Assembly (NCBI GenBank): GCA_038030265.1
Contig: CM075942.1
Coordinates: forward strand, 64,422,926-64,486,925
DNA: 64,000 nt
Source: Corythucha ciliata
Taxonomy: Eukaryota > Arthropoda > Insecta > Hemiptera > Tingidae
Direction: 5' to 3'
The notes beneath the pieces are model-generated. The model was given only the letters and a program-made list of their open reading frames with translations. It searched no databases and was not told the origin of the DNA. Position numbers and translations under genes: made by a program. This document shows positions 1-11,695 of the stretch, piece after piece (positions within the stretch are counted from its first letter, which is position 1; each line of letters begins with the position of its first letter).

Positions 1-120
1 GGGTTCAAAGTTTATCTTAAATGGATTCACTGGCGGACCTATACGTATCGGGGCCCGGGAAGGCCCCTAAAAGTCTGTAACTATACATAAAAACCTCTAC
101 AGGTAACCTCTAAGGCCTTT
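1..120. other. Unclassified window edge
   Basis: GC-richer stretch containing CGGGGCCCGGG near position 50. No reading frame or recognisable repeat was seen. It may be the edge of a transposon, but nothing here proves it. Confidence 0.2.
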
Positions 121-1785
121 TCCTAATTTTAGCCAATGCCTTTTCCATAATATTGTAGGCAAATTACCGCAATTTCCACAACCTATCCGCTAAACAGCGC
201 TTATGCCAAGTTTAAACCGCAAATTTCTCCAGTTTAGCCGCGAATGAGTGCTTTTTGTCAACTTTAACAGCAAATTAGCACTTTTCACCGCAAATTAGCA
301 ACTGATTAGCGGGGTAGTCCCCCCCCCCAACCTTATAGACATAAATATGCGCTATTCCCCAACTTTAGCAGCAAAGTAGATTTTTTAACCTGTGACTCAG
401 CGATGTTTCTTTAACTTTCCTCGAGTTGGCGTTTTCCACAATTTTAGCTGCAAATTAGCGATTTCTTCTAGCGCTTTACTCAGTATGAGCTGACAATTAC
501 TCAAGATTTGCCGTAAAATACCGGCATTTTTTGTTCACCGTAACGATACGCTGCGGAATAGCGATTTATCGACTCAGTTTTAGCCGCGAATTTGCGACTT
601 TTTCACTCATAGCCATAAATTAGCGCTTTTTCGTAATTTTAGCAGTATGCAGTAGCTATTTCTAGCCCGTGCATTAGCGAATTTTTTTGTTCATTTCAGC
701 CACGAATTGGCGTTTTCCGATATTTTTACTGCAAATCGGCAATTCTTTCATTTTTGGCAGTGAATTAACACTATTTGTTTCAATTTAGTCTGAAAATTTA
801 CTCTTCTCTTTGTTCTAGTCAGAATAATTACTGATTTTCTCGATATTAGCCGCATATTGGCGGGTTCTTTTACATTTTGGCACCAAATTAGTAATTTATT
901 TTCAATTTTAAATATGTAGAATAGGGCTTCATCTCAGTTCTAGCCGTGAATCAGTGTTTTTTCTTTTATTTGTAACCAAACAATCTCAATTTTAGCCACA
1001 AAGTTGTCGTCAGAAGGCGGAATTAGAAATTCCATCACACTTTATCCGCGATTATTTTCCTCAATTTTAGCCGCGAATTCGCGTTTTTTATTTTTTCAAT
1101 CATAGCTGCTTTGAAGCGCTAGCAGCGAATTAGCACTTTTTTCTCAGTTTGAGTTGAAAATTAGTGTTTTTCTTAATGTTGGCCGCGCTAATTAATATTT
1201 TTGTCAATTCTAGCCGCGTTGTTTTTTAGGTTTTAGCCCCGCGTGAGCAATTTTTTTTGTACGGATTAGTGCTGTTTCTCACTTTGAGCCTCGATTCTTT
1301 TAGAAGCTATATAGACTTTCGTTTTCTCAATTTCAGCCGCGAATTAGTGATTTTTCTTCATTTCAGCTGTGAAATAGCGTTTTCTGATAATTTTGCAGCG
1401 TATTAGCACATCATCTATTCTTTTTTCTTTTTTTTATTAACATACGATTTTTCGCTATTTGAGTTGTGAATTTACCATTTTGGTCCAGCTTAAACTCGAA
1501 TTAGCGTTGTTTTTGGCAATGATTGCCACGATTTTTACTTACTTGTACTGCCTTGAATTAGTAGCGTGTATTCTCATTCTCAATCGTAGCCACGGGCTTG
1601 GCCCAGAAACAACATTTTTGCATTAATGTCTACATTTTAGCCGTGGAATGGCCGTCGAATCGACGATTTTTCCCCAATCTCGGTCTGGAAGTTGCTTCGT
1701 GAGACCACGAACCAGCGCTTTTTCGCAGTTATAGCCACGAATATTAGCGCGTTGCAAATTGCGGATCAGTACATTATGGCGCGCT
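121..1785 (+). repeat. Family A array, plus orientation
   Basis: Degenerate tandem array of about 30-35 bp units whose consensus begins TTTTAGCCGCGAATTAGCG and continues with a T-rich spacer ending CTCAA. Dozens of units are visible but almost no two are identical. One unit holds the perfect palindrome CGCGAATTCGCG at 1072-1083. There is no coding potential. Confidence 0.85.
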
Positions 1786-2189
1786 TATGGACCTAACGAA
1801 ACTTGGGAGTGGGGGCCTTCAATTTCCCTCAAGGAGGCGCATATTTCTGGTGTATTTGAGCTACCAGAATAGCACTCTCGGGGGCTCAATCCACCGTGGG
1901 GGTGTGTCCAACTCACAACGTCGTTTCCATTCATGCGCCTAACCGCGCAAGTGCAGCATCCACGGCCCCCCGCCGTCGTTCCACCATCACAGTTCTCATC
2001 GGTCCTGTTAAGCCAGGTCCTGTCTCTGAGGCTCTACAATGGCGTAAAGATTCCGCCAATAATTGCTGTATATATGACCAGGGGTGGGCGGAAGAATTCA
2101 GATGTTCTGGCGGGGGGGGGGAGGGCTTTTTAGTGCCAACCAAATGTGTATAACGGGACATTTTAAAGAAACAGCCTCGTAAAATGGGG
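1786..2189. other. Spacer with transposon-end-like motif and poly-G
   Basis: No gene seen. At 2079 there is CAGGGGTGGGCGGAAG, which resembles hAT terminal inverted repeats, followed by a run of ten G at 2112-2121. I did not find the matching opposite end. Short reading frames on both strands here overlap one another and look accidental. Confidence 0.3.
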
Positions 2190-2830
2190 TTTTCAGCGAG
2201 TCAGACCCCAAATTTGGCGGGTTTCACCTAAAAAATAAATATTTCATTCGAAACTGACGATTTCACTACAAACCTGACGATTTTACACAAAAACTGAATG
2301 ATTCTACCAACAAAACTCACGATATACATACACAAAACTGACGGTTTTTACCCAAAAACGGGAGATTTTACTCAAAATCAGACAATTACACATCATAACT
2401 GGCGGTTTCCTCTGAATTTTATTCCAAACACTCCACGCTTTTCACGCCAAAACTGACGTCTCTGACTTGAAACTGACAATTTAACCATTTACAAGGGAGT
2501 TTTTATTTTAAAAATGGTGATTTTACCACAAAGCTGATGATTTTGAGCCATCCCATAACGCGTTATTTCAAAAAACTGGCGAGTGTTTCACGAGTTGGCG
2601 AGTTTTTATCCAAAAAACTTAAGATTTTACCCTAAACCTTTAGTCGTTTAGTAGTGTAGGATTTTAGGCGTTTTGACCCCCAAAATTAAAGATTGCCCTA
2701 AAAAACTGGCGATTTTACCCCAAAATTAAAGGCGGTGTTACTACAATTTAGAATATTTTACCATGTAATTGGAGATTATGGCGCACAAATGGAGATTTTA
2801 TCACAAAACTGGCAATTATAGATTTTTTTT
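2190..2830 (+). repeat. Family B array, plus orientation
   Basis: Degenerate 20-25 bp units with the core AAAACTGACGATTTTACC (variants CTGGCGATTTTACC). Non-coding. The same family appears in the opposite orientation at 6140-6800. Confidence 0.75.
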
Positions 2831-3125
2831 AGGCATTGAAATCCGAGAAATCGGTTTTATTGAGTGGCCAGCGGCCAGATCCGCGAAAAAAGTTTTTTGT
2901 ACAGCACAAACGTTCACGGTTGAGGGTTGAGGATCAAGAGTCAATTATTCATCCGAGAGTCGATAAACTGTGGGATTTTGCCCAATTAACTCCATGTTTG
3001 AAGCACGTTTGGGTCAAAATTTCACCGTTTATTGGCCAAAAGTGCCATTCTTTGAGGCATAATTATCAGTTTTTATTATACGTTGAAAGGCTGCGCCAAC
3101 AGTTTACCTCTAACCTGAGTTTAAA
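2831..3125 (+). repeat. Family C remnant
   Basis: A few 30-35 bp units of the kind TTTTATTGAGTGGCCAGATCCGCGAAA, cut here into recognisable pieces GCCAGATCCGCGAAA and GTTTATTGGCC. A 97-codon frame crosses it but follows the repeat period, so I do not call it a gene. Confidence 0.4.
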
Positions 3126-3740
3126 TTAGTGACTTTTTAACTTTTCAGCAGTAGCACTTTTTCTCACATTGAACTACAAACGTAACTTTGTCCTAATTGC
3201 ATATTCCAAATTTAGCTGCGAATAAGCTGAATTTTCCCATTTGTATCCGCGAATTAGCATTTTTCCAAATGTCATCCATGAATTAGCGATTTTTCTCAAT
3301 TTTAGCCACGAATTAATTAGCAATGTTTTTCAGTTTTGTCCGCGAAGCAAAATTGTCCCAAATCTAGCCGCTAATTAGCAGTTTTATGACAATTTCACGA
3401 CCGAATTAACGATTTTGCCCAATTTTAGCAGTTATTTTCTCAATAATGTTGCCGTGGATTATTGTTTGTCCAAATCTTAGCTGCTAATTAACCATTCCTC
3501 CAAATTTCAGTCGTGAATTAGCGTTTTTCGCTGATTAAGCTGCGAATTTGCGGCTTTTCTTTTTTCTATTCGCGAATGAGCGATTTTTTGCAATTTCAGT
3601 TGCGAATTTGCCATTTTTCTCGGTTTTAGCCCCGAATTACACGGTTGTGTTTTGTTTTCTCAATATTAGCCGCGATTTTTTTCTCACTTTTTTAGCCTTG
3701 AATTAGCATTTTTTCCTGTTTTTTTTAGCCTTTTCGTGCT
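3126..3740 (+). repeat. Family A array, plus orientation (left arm)
   Basis: About 18 degenerate units reading TTTTAGC(C/T)GCGAATTAGC. It meets an oppositely oriented array at about 3740, so the two form a tail-to-tail pair. Confidence 0.8.
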
Positions 3741-4275
3741 TGCAAAAATCGCCACTTCATTAGCGGAAAAAATCGCTAATTCGCAGCTAAAGTCAAGAAA
3801 AGGTGCTAATTCATTGAGGAAACTGAGAAAAATCGCTCATTTGTGGCTAAAATCAGGAAAAACTCAAATTACTGGCTTAAATTCAGAAAAATTCGCGGCC
3901 AAATTCAGGAAAAGCGTTAGGTAATTCTCGGCGAAAATTGGAGGAAAACTCTAATTCGTGGCTTAAATGTAGAAAAATTGCTAACTTAGGGGGAGGGGAG
4001 AAAAATTGCTAATTCACAGAAAATTTAGAAGATGGTTAGCCGCGGTTTCTGGAGGCAACTTCATGGCCGATCAGTAAAAACGCTAATTTACGGCAAAAAT
4101 TGTGAGACAAATCGCCAACTCGCGGCTAAAATGGGTAAAAAAGCAAATTCGCGGCTAAAATGGAGGCCAATTGAGACAAATATTGCTAATTCACCGATGA
4201 AATTGAGAAGAAGCGCTAGAGTGTAGAAAAAACGCTAATTTGTTGTTAAAATTGAGAAAATGCCAAATGCCGGCA
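3741..4275 (-). repeat. Family A array, minus orientation (right arm)
   Basis: Units read CGCTAATTCGCGGCTAAAA followed by TTGAGAAAAA, the reverse complement of the preceding arm. It includes the variant module TCTGGAGGCAACTTCATGGC at 4048-4067. Frames of 60 to 64 codons here are repeat-driven. Confidence 0.8.
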
Positions 4276-4640
4276 CTGGAGCCGATCTGACGACATTGGT
4301 TTACGTTGTGCCAGATCTCCAAAATTTTTTGTTTGAGAAAAAGCCAAACTGGCGCATTGATTTATTTTTTAGAAATTTGGTGTTGGAAATGTGGTTCTAT
4401 GAGTGCGAAATCCGTGAAATATTTTGATTTCGAAAGTGCCCGACGAGCGTATTTGCTTTTTTGAACCGGTCGACTTGTGGATTTGCTCTTAACGGAGTCA
4501 AAAGCCGTGAAAATGTGTGAAATGGGCCAAACCCGCGAAATTTATTTCTTAGAGTGCACAGTTTGGGGTTGAAAGGGGGTGAAAATAGACGTAACCAGAG
4601 CCGTAAACTGGAGGAAGGTGACTTAGGAATCATCCGTTTT
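4276..4640 (+). repeat. Family C remnant
   Basis: Loose units containing GCCAAACCCGCGAAATTT (4527-4545 region) and GAGTGCGAAATCCGTGAAAT. Strongly diverged. Confidence 0.4.
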
Positions 4641-5970
4641 GTCCTCCGTGGTTACAAGGAGTCGAGTTTAGGTGCGTAATTTTGCTTGGGTGGTGGCGAT
4701 GGTGATAGCTGATGAATACCTGCGGTGGGAGGATCTTCTCCTCTGCGGAAAATGTTTCATTACGGCTCTGCCTACCAATTCACGTTTATTCAAGTAAACT
4801 AAACGGTAAAGATACAGAAAGTTCACTGTAGCTTGTCTCGTGGCACGCAGGCCCAGTGTCGCATGCCACGTGGTGTTTCAAGTCTCGTGAGCGGCATGTG
4901 ATGGAAAGAGGGGAAAGGCGTTGACGTCTGCGTGAGCGACTCACGAAATTAGGTTTGATGGCAAGGAGGACGCGCTCACGTCGAGAGAAACTCTTCATTT
5001 ATTGGTGCTCCCCTCTCGTAGGCCCGGTGCACGTGAGCGATAACGGTCACTAGGTCATCTCGACCGGGTGTGGATCGAAAATGAGAATGGTCGCATGCGA
5101 TCATTGTAGCGACGACAGAGGGCACTGAACTTACCGCCTTAAAAATGCCCTTAATACCTACTTGTAAAATTGGGCCTTAATAATTGTGCTTTTCTACATT
5201 GGAGCACCGCTCTTATTATGTTTTGAAAGTTGAAAAGTTATAATAACTTGTTCCCCAAGATAGGAATTCGAGTGCACTCAATCCCATACTGCGTGAATTT
5301 ATGAAATTTCACTTCCTTGCAAAGAGTCATTCATTAGATCTATCTCAAGAGAAACGTACCTCGAGCCCTTCATCCGCTGGTAGAAGCGGTTGATAGGATG
5401 ATAGGTAGTAATATGGACTATAGTGAAAACGTGGAAAACCCTAGGGCGTTATTTGTGCGGAAACGCAACTGGAATCAGGATGCTGAGGGGTGAGGAATGA
5501 ATTCATTGAAAAGAAGGAATTCCATGCGTGTATTTTCCTCCGGGGGAACAGATAACAGCAGAAGCAATTACGAATACCTTAACCTTTTCGGAGTAAAGTG
5601 ACCTGAATCCGCGCATATTATAACTCAGTACGAAGTCTTCAAGCTAATTCCACACCCTCGCCTTCTTTTTCTCCTTTTTCTTTTTAGCTCTGGGCGAGAA
5701 GAGAACGACTGCGATAAAGTCCCCACCCAGTCAATAATTTCAATACATCAGTAGAAGCTGTTAGCTGGCTCCAGTGTTGATATCAGTACTTGGAGTCATT
5801 CACCAATGCCATCGGCCATTTCAATACACAAGAAAATTACTTTCTCTTTTGAACCACAAGTGCAATAAATTAATAATAAAAGGGAGGCCAGTTTATTATC
5901 CCACAATCTTCTTGTACGATCCTTTCAATATTATTCAAAAAACCGCGGAACAAGTGCCGCTGCGTTTGAC
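4641..5970. other. Non-repetitive stretch, no gene recognised
   Basis: About 1.3 kb of mixed-composition DNA. A 70-codon minus-strand frame (4998-4786) is Arg/Ser-rich and has no recognisable family. This region could hold a downstream exon of the minus-strand gene, but I found no exon with good splice sites. Confidence 0.35.
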
Positions 5971-5985
5971 CAGCGGTTCTCAACC
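5971..5985 (+). mobile_element. hAT-like terminal motif
   Basis: The sequence CAGCGGTTCTCAACC is close to the CAGTGGTTCTCAACC terminus of Charlie-type hAT elements. It is followed by CTGGGGCGCGC. The opposite end was not found, so the element is probably truncated or a solo end. Confidence 0.45.
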
Positions 5986-6139
5986 TGGGGCGCGCTAAAA
6001 ACGCTGGATAAACTTTGGATCTTAACGAACGAGAACACTCGTGCCGTAGTAACGGCAGTTCTGACTCACTCAAAAACCAATTTATCGGGTTTTTCTGACC
6101 ATAAAATCATTTTTGCACCTCTGGCACTCTAGAAACTCA

Positions 6140-6800
6140 ATTTCTCCAAGATCTAAACGGCCAGTTGTGTGTTAAAATCGCCAGATTTGTTGTGAATTCT
6201 CCATTTTTGTGCTAAAACCGCCAGTCTTGTAGTGAAATCTTGAGTTTTGGGATGAGATGTAACGCACTATATCCTTTACGTTTGAAATAAAATCTTCCTT
6301 TTTTGGGTTTTGTTTTAAAATCGTCATTTGTAGAGTAATTATGAGTTTTATCGTAAAATCGTCATTTTTTGGAGTAAAAATTGTATTGTTTTAGTGTAAA
6401 ATTACCATTTTTGGTGTAACACTTCGGGGGCCTTTTCAATCAAATTAGAGGCGCTAAAATGAGTGCTAATTATTACTAAACAAACCATAATAACGTGCTT
6501 TATTTTATTCTGTAATCGTGTGGCTAACATTTAGCTACCATTTATCGCCTATTTCGAGGCGCTACCAAAGTTAAGTGAATAAGGCCCCAGTTTTGTCGTA
6601 AATTCGTCAGTTTTAGAGAAAAATCTTGAGTTTTGAGGTAAAATCACCAATCATCAGTCTGCTTGGGCGTTCAATCGTCCGTTTCGGGGTAAAATCTTCA
6701 CTTTTTTGGGATAAAATCGTCAGTTTTCAAGTCGGAGCCGTCACGTTTGGTGTAAAATCGTCTGTTTTGGGGAAAACGTAAGATTTTGAGGAAAACGCGA
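6140..6800 (-). repeat. Family B array, minus orientation
   Basis: Units read TTTTGGGGTAAAATCGTCAG, the reverse complement of the array at 2190-2830. An inserted-looking segment at 6425-6585 interrupts it. Confidence 0.75.
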
Positions 6801-7159
6801 GTAGAGCGGCATCGATGTTTTTACTCCTTCGGGGTTCACTTGCGTGTCCATTTTCTCCAGAAATACCATGATCCACGGTGGTTCGGCACTTTTCGTAAAG
6901 TATTCGGTGAGTGCGCGTGAGATCACACCGTTGATCCAGTTATCGATTGAGGGTGTCCTTGAGGTCTCTGCCTGATTACGTTATCTGATACATTTAACGG
7001 CCTTCTGACTCACAATTTTGCTATTTGCTCGAGCTCTTCGACGCCCTTTTGACGAGGGCTTTTGCTTATTCGGCTCCTCTTATACTTGCAGGCGATTTTT
7101 GATTCGTTGCCCCGTATCTCCTTCCAGTTTCCGTGAGTTCCTGCGTTCTGACTTCCACT

Positions 7160-7850
7160 CTTCATTCTCCTTGAGAAGTGTCTCGGTCGAGGACGTGCTT
7201 AACGCTGTCGTGAGAATGAGGATTTCGACAGCGTTCGTTTACTACTGGCTAAACACGAAAAATTTGACCGAAAGGGGGGGTGTTTCTACTGGCCAAACGT
7301 CGAAATTTTAGAGTCATCGGTCGACTTCATTGCTGAGCCACTTACTACAATAATCAATGGACTGAAGATCTCGGTTGTCACCCAGGGAACCAAAAAAGGG
7401 TAACCACACTTACAGCGACTTTCGGTTAATCTCAATCATCCCGGTTTTTACTCGGATAGTCGAACGTCTCGTCCTTGCTCAGTTGCTTGAGTTCCTCGAA
7501 TAGAACAAGATTCTCACTGAAAACCAGCATGGTTTTAGGAAGAGCCATTATTCTAGCCTCCTCGTTGCGGTCCGCTTATTGCAGGCGACTCTTGTTTGGC
7601 CTCGAGTCAGGCTCGAAGGCGGGCCCTCAGCCTGATCGATCTCTCCCGGACATTTGACTCAATTGACGTCGAGATCCTCTGCGCCAAACTTCGGTAATGC
7701 GGATTCGATGAGCGTTCTGTCCGGTTTCTGCACTCTTACCTCGTTGGCTGGCTGCAGTACGTGTCGTACGAGGGGGCTTCGACTGTGTACCTTGGGGTGA
7801 GGCAGGGCTCTATTCTCGGTCCCCTTCTATTCCTCATTTATGTCTGGCCC
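7160..7850 (+). pseudogene. LINE reverse-transcriptase relic
   Basis: Scattered frames spell a decayed non-LTR retrotransposon. Near 7180-7240 is SVEDVLNAVVRMR, a motif type found between endonuclease and reverse transcriptase. Near 7420-7530 are FRLISIIPVF, ERLVLAQLLEFLE and KILTENQHGFRK-like residues. Near 7760-7845 is YLGVRQGSILGPLLFLIYV, the RT motif that precedes the catalytic FADD box. The relic stops before FADD, and at least three frame changes and stops break it. The clade cannot be fixed; the motif wording suits the Jockey/CR1 group. It lies left of the last exon found for the minus-strand gene and is on the opposite strand. Confidence 0.75.
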
Positions 7851-7890
7851 CCGCTTCAATAGTGGCCCATACAAGGGCAGATAATTTTGA

Positions 7891-8016
7891 CAGATTTGAT
7901 CGGCCGATATTTTCAACAGATATCGTTAACGATCTAGACCAAACGATGAGATTAGTCGTCGCCCCTTAATGTACAAAAGTTATCTGCGACCGATATCTGT
8001 TACCCGATCAAATCTG
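7891..8016. repeat. Short imperfect inverted repeat
   Basis: CAGATTTGATCGG at 7891-7903 recurs inverted at 8004-8016. AACAGATATCG-type sequence repeats inside both arms. It may be a degraded MITE, but no target duplication was identified. Confidence 0.35.
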
Positions 8017-8194
8017 CTCGCTAGAGGGAGCCGGCGACGGCGACGGTCTGGGTACTGGCCACATCTTAAAGAGATCCCTAGAGAGCGGGGGCACATCCGG
8101 CAGATTTCATTAGTGGTTGATATATCCGAGACAATTTTGACGAAACAAAATGTGGCGAACCTGTTGGAGTTTTAACTTTTTGATGGTTTCTGCG

Positions 8195-8280
8195 GGTGGG
8201 CAGCTGCCCCACTAAATTCACGCTTTCGAGTCTAGGGGAGGGCAACTGCCCAATCCTGCCCCCGCTCTGGCTACACCCTT
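8195..8280. mobile_element. Transposon end with GGCAGCTGCCCC module
   Basis: The module GGGCAGCTGCCCCACTA, then an AT spacer, then GGGCAACTGCCCAATCCTG is also seen in diverged form at 55385-55460. It ends with GCCCCCGCTCTGGCTACACC, whose reverse complement resembles CAGGGGCGTAGCCA-type transposon termini. No partner end was found. Confidence 0.4.
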
Positions 8281-8433
8281 ACACCAATGTGAGGATCCCA
8301 AAGGACCAGGACTACTAACTAGTAGCTCCGCCCTTCCTAAAAAAATGACCTCTGGTCACTTATAAGTTATAAATCCATGGAAAATGAGCAGTTGAAAGAA
8401 GAGATTTAAAGAAAAATGAATAAATAAACTTAC

Positions 8434-8517
8434 CTGGCAAATAAACGCCTGACAAAAGGTTAGAATCGGGGATGTCTGTTATTTTATCCGCTGGTACATA
8501 GCTCATGTACATATTAC
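8434..8517 (-). CDS. Exon of unidentified gene (last seen)
   Basis: An 84-bp exon. The acceptor is a long pyrimidine tract (T run at 8521-8543 read on the minus strand) ending TTGTAG. The donor is CCAG followed by GTAAGT, close to consensus. It begins with two bases that complete a codon left by the exon ending at 23619, and encodes about 28 residues including NMYMSYVPADKITDIPDSNL. It ends one base into a codon, so at least one more exon must lie to the left. The function is unknown. Confidence 0.7.
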
Positions 8518-11500
8518 CTACAAAAAAAAAAAAAAAAAAAAAAGATTAGAGAAGCTTACAAAGTTATTTAAATGAGACGAAAATAATTAGAATTTTGTGT
8601 CGATCAAAATGATTCCCCCTTCGTTGTTTCAAATCTACTGGATTCCAGCTTTTAGAGCCCTCCAATAAATGCCATGCTCGTTAAATGTTCAATGTGGGAT
8701 GTGAGCGTAAAGGGAACGGAACGGAATTGAGAAAACAGGTGTACGCATCGAAAAATAAATCATAGAAAACTAAAAATAAAAAACAAATAAAAACTATTCT
8801 TCATTTGACTTTGAGAGAAGTCAATACTGAAATGACAGAATCAGTTAATTCCTGTTGGAGGATCGTGATAGAAAAAAGATAAGGATAGATGAGTACAGTA
8901 TTTATAGGTGGAGGTGGGAGAGATCTTTTAAAAGTTTCGAAATAGATGTAATTAAAGTTTGATTGACTTTCTCTCCGCTATAAAATATGGTATACACACC
9001 TTCGATAGTAGCTGAATGTGAAGGCTTTGAAACTATAAAAAACTATAGATCCCAAAACTTTATTTTGTAGGTTGTTGCGGGTTTAATTAGCTTTCCATCA
9101 ATCTCACCTCCCCCCCTTGCCACCCAGTTCTTCTTCAATAAATATCCTTTCTATTTAAAAGTGCATGATTTACATAAAAATACCTAAAAACAAAAGTAGG
9201 TAGGTAGGTACAATGGGAATTCGGTTTGAAACGCGAGAAAGTATCGACCAAATAACAGAACTTTTTTGTTTTCAGCATTCCTCAAGAGAGACATCCGCGA
9301 AGGAAACTAAAAATTTTCTTATCTCCATCCGATAGACAGAAATACCTTTTAGAAAATGAGCTCGCATCCTCCTAGAGGCACAAAAGAAGCTCGAGTCCAA
9401 AGTTGACTGCATTTATATGCTGCCATCGGTGGCTTTCGACCCTCCTTCAATCTATACCGTGACAATGACATCCTACACGTTGCCCAGTTTCACACTCTCG
9501 TCAGTTTAATTAGTCGGCACACAAGAAAACAAACAAAAAAAAAGATGAAAAGAAAAAAAAAAAAACTTTCTAGAAGTCTATTAGGACAACGAAACGAGCA
9601 CATCGCTGGAAGAATTGGCAACCCCTTCTTGAACGGCATTCAGCGTGACATTTGAGAAGAGGCGCTTTCCGAAAAAAAAAAAGAAACATGATAAATGCGA
9701 GTCGCAAACCTGGTCATAGTTTTTTTTTCTGTCTAATGATTTATATCTTCCACTTTCCCATTCTTTTTCCGAAAGGAAGATTTGCCTATAATAGCATGTT
9801 ATCGGATGCGAAAGGGGTTGAAGCTAGGAAGTAAGGTGGAATGAAAAGTGAAAATGTTTCGTCTGATGCTCTCTGGGGAAGGTTTGACAAGGCACGGGGT
9901 GGAGAGGGGGGTCATTGATTTGAAGAACACCCACTGTCTGTGATGGTGAATAGTAAACAAGTTTACTTGGGGTTTGTTGTCACTTAAGTCGTGCTTAAAT
10001 GGGCTCTTCAGGACTAGGAGTGTGATATCTAAATTGCTTTTTAAAGTTCAAGATATTTATTCAAGTAAAAGTTGACTTGTGCAATGTGAAATTTTTTCAT
10101 GAGGTAGAAGCCTTATTATTCTGGTTGGATTAAAACGAGAAAAAGGCTTCTAGTGAGGCATTAAGCAAACATTTTTATTTTTTCTGATTAGGTTTGCAAG
10201 ATATTTCAATTTTTTTTTTTTTTTTTAGGCCTTTTTATCATTACGCAACAGCGAAAGAACGTTTTATAGGGGTCCTGCATTATGCAGACTGGCAATAAAT
10301 AGAAAGAATGAACGGAAGTCCTCTTAAGCTTTGTAACACTTCCTCGTTAGCCCATCTGTCAAGGGACTCAAGAGTTGCTCGATTCACAACTGTAGCCGCA
10401 CAAAATTCACTAAATAAAACAGTTCTGAGCATCATGCGTGTCGTCACTTTTCTTCAGGGCCCCTATAAATGAGCCACCTTGAAACAATAGTGCGTGACAG
10501 TTATTAGACGACATTTCCCCTTCATCGCTCTGGAAAAGAGCCCCGCTAGGCCTCGGGCGATCGCGAACTCGAAGGAAAAACAAGATTTATTGTCAACTAT
10601 ACAACTAGCACGCAAGTGCCTCGTGTTATCTTTCATTTCTATATAACGGGTTTATTTTTAAAAGATCCAGGAAAGAAGAGAGGGCATCAGAACTTGGTTT
10701 TATCGGTCGACTCATTTTACACCTGAGCCTCGTCAACTTCACCGCCTGAAAAAGTTTGGAATTTCTGGAATTTCCTTCTTTTTCACCCCGTTACTTTCTT
10801 GTAAAATATCACATCATTGATCATTTTGGCTCCTATTGTATGTAAAATGTGCTATAAATGCGCAGATTCCAGCGGAATTTTTACGAGAGTTTATAAATAT
10901 TTGACAAGAAACGATCGTAACTCACATAAATCAGTCTGGACACGATGGTAAAGCAACTCATTCAAGTTTGATTCCAATACAGAAAAGCTCGAGCAAATGC
11001 TATTTTAGTTCTAATCGAGTCGATAATTACTGAAAAATGAATACAGCGACGTGGTGGGTTTATTAATTTCTGTCAATACGGAACCAGTTGGAATATTGGG
11101 TCATGTAGCATCGATTTAACGGCCTACATTTTTATCGGTGAATTATTCGTTTTCGAGGCATCAAACAAATGCCCATAGGTACTGGATTTTTCAAATTACG
11201 AACATAATTATTTTTAAACTTGATTTAGGTCCATGAGAAAGAGTCACAGATTGTCGTGGAACCTTGTGACGGGCAATCATTCCATCGCAGCACGTGTACT
11301 GCCTTGCCACGTACATATGAAAGCTTCTGTACCGTGAATCTTCACCTGAATCGTACAGGGGCAGAGCCGACCAACCATTTTATGGTCATGGGCCATCATA
11401 AACCTTGGTTGTAAGAACTCAAGCGGGCCAGCCATTCTCACTCTCCCCCCCCAACCCAGTCCCACTCAAACGCAACACTTTAATCTTAGCAGAAAGCCGA

Positions 11501-11695
11501 GACGCTCCGAATAAAACGCCCTGTGTGTGGGGGGGGGGGGTGTTCAATAACTTCAACACCATTAGTTAACGACATTATATAACAGCGTTTTCCATTTGCA
11601 CAAAAATGGGCCCCGGGCCAGCCTTCGGACCCCCGTTTGGGCCGGCGACCCGGGCGAATCTTTCATGAACGCCCCCCATGAAGTTGCCTTCACAG
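8518..11695. other. Intron DNA, no gene recognised
   Basis: About 3.2 kb of largely unique AT-rich DNA inside the large intron between exons 23767-23619 and 8517-8434. It contains poly-A/T runs, a GTAG microsatellite at about 9194-9209 and a G run at 11530-11541. Frames of 60-62 codons show no features of a real protein. Confidence 0.5.

Noticed and set aside
121..1785. CRISPR-like array
   Set aside because: Units are degenerate, spacers are not unique sequences of constant length, and the context is eukaryotic.
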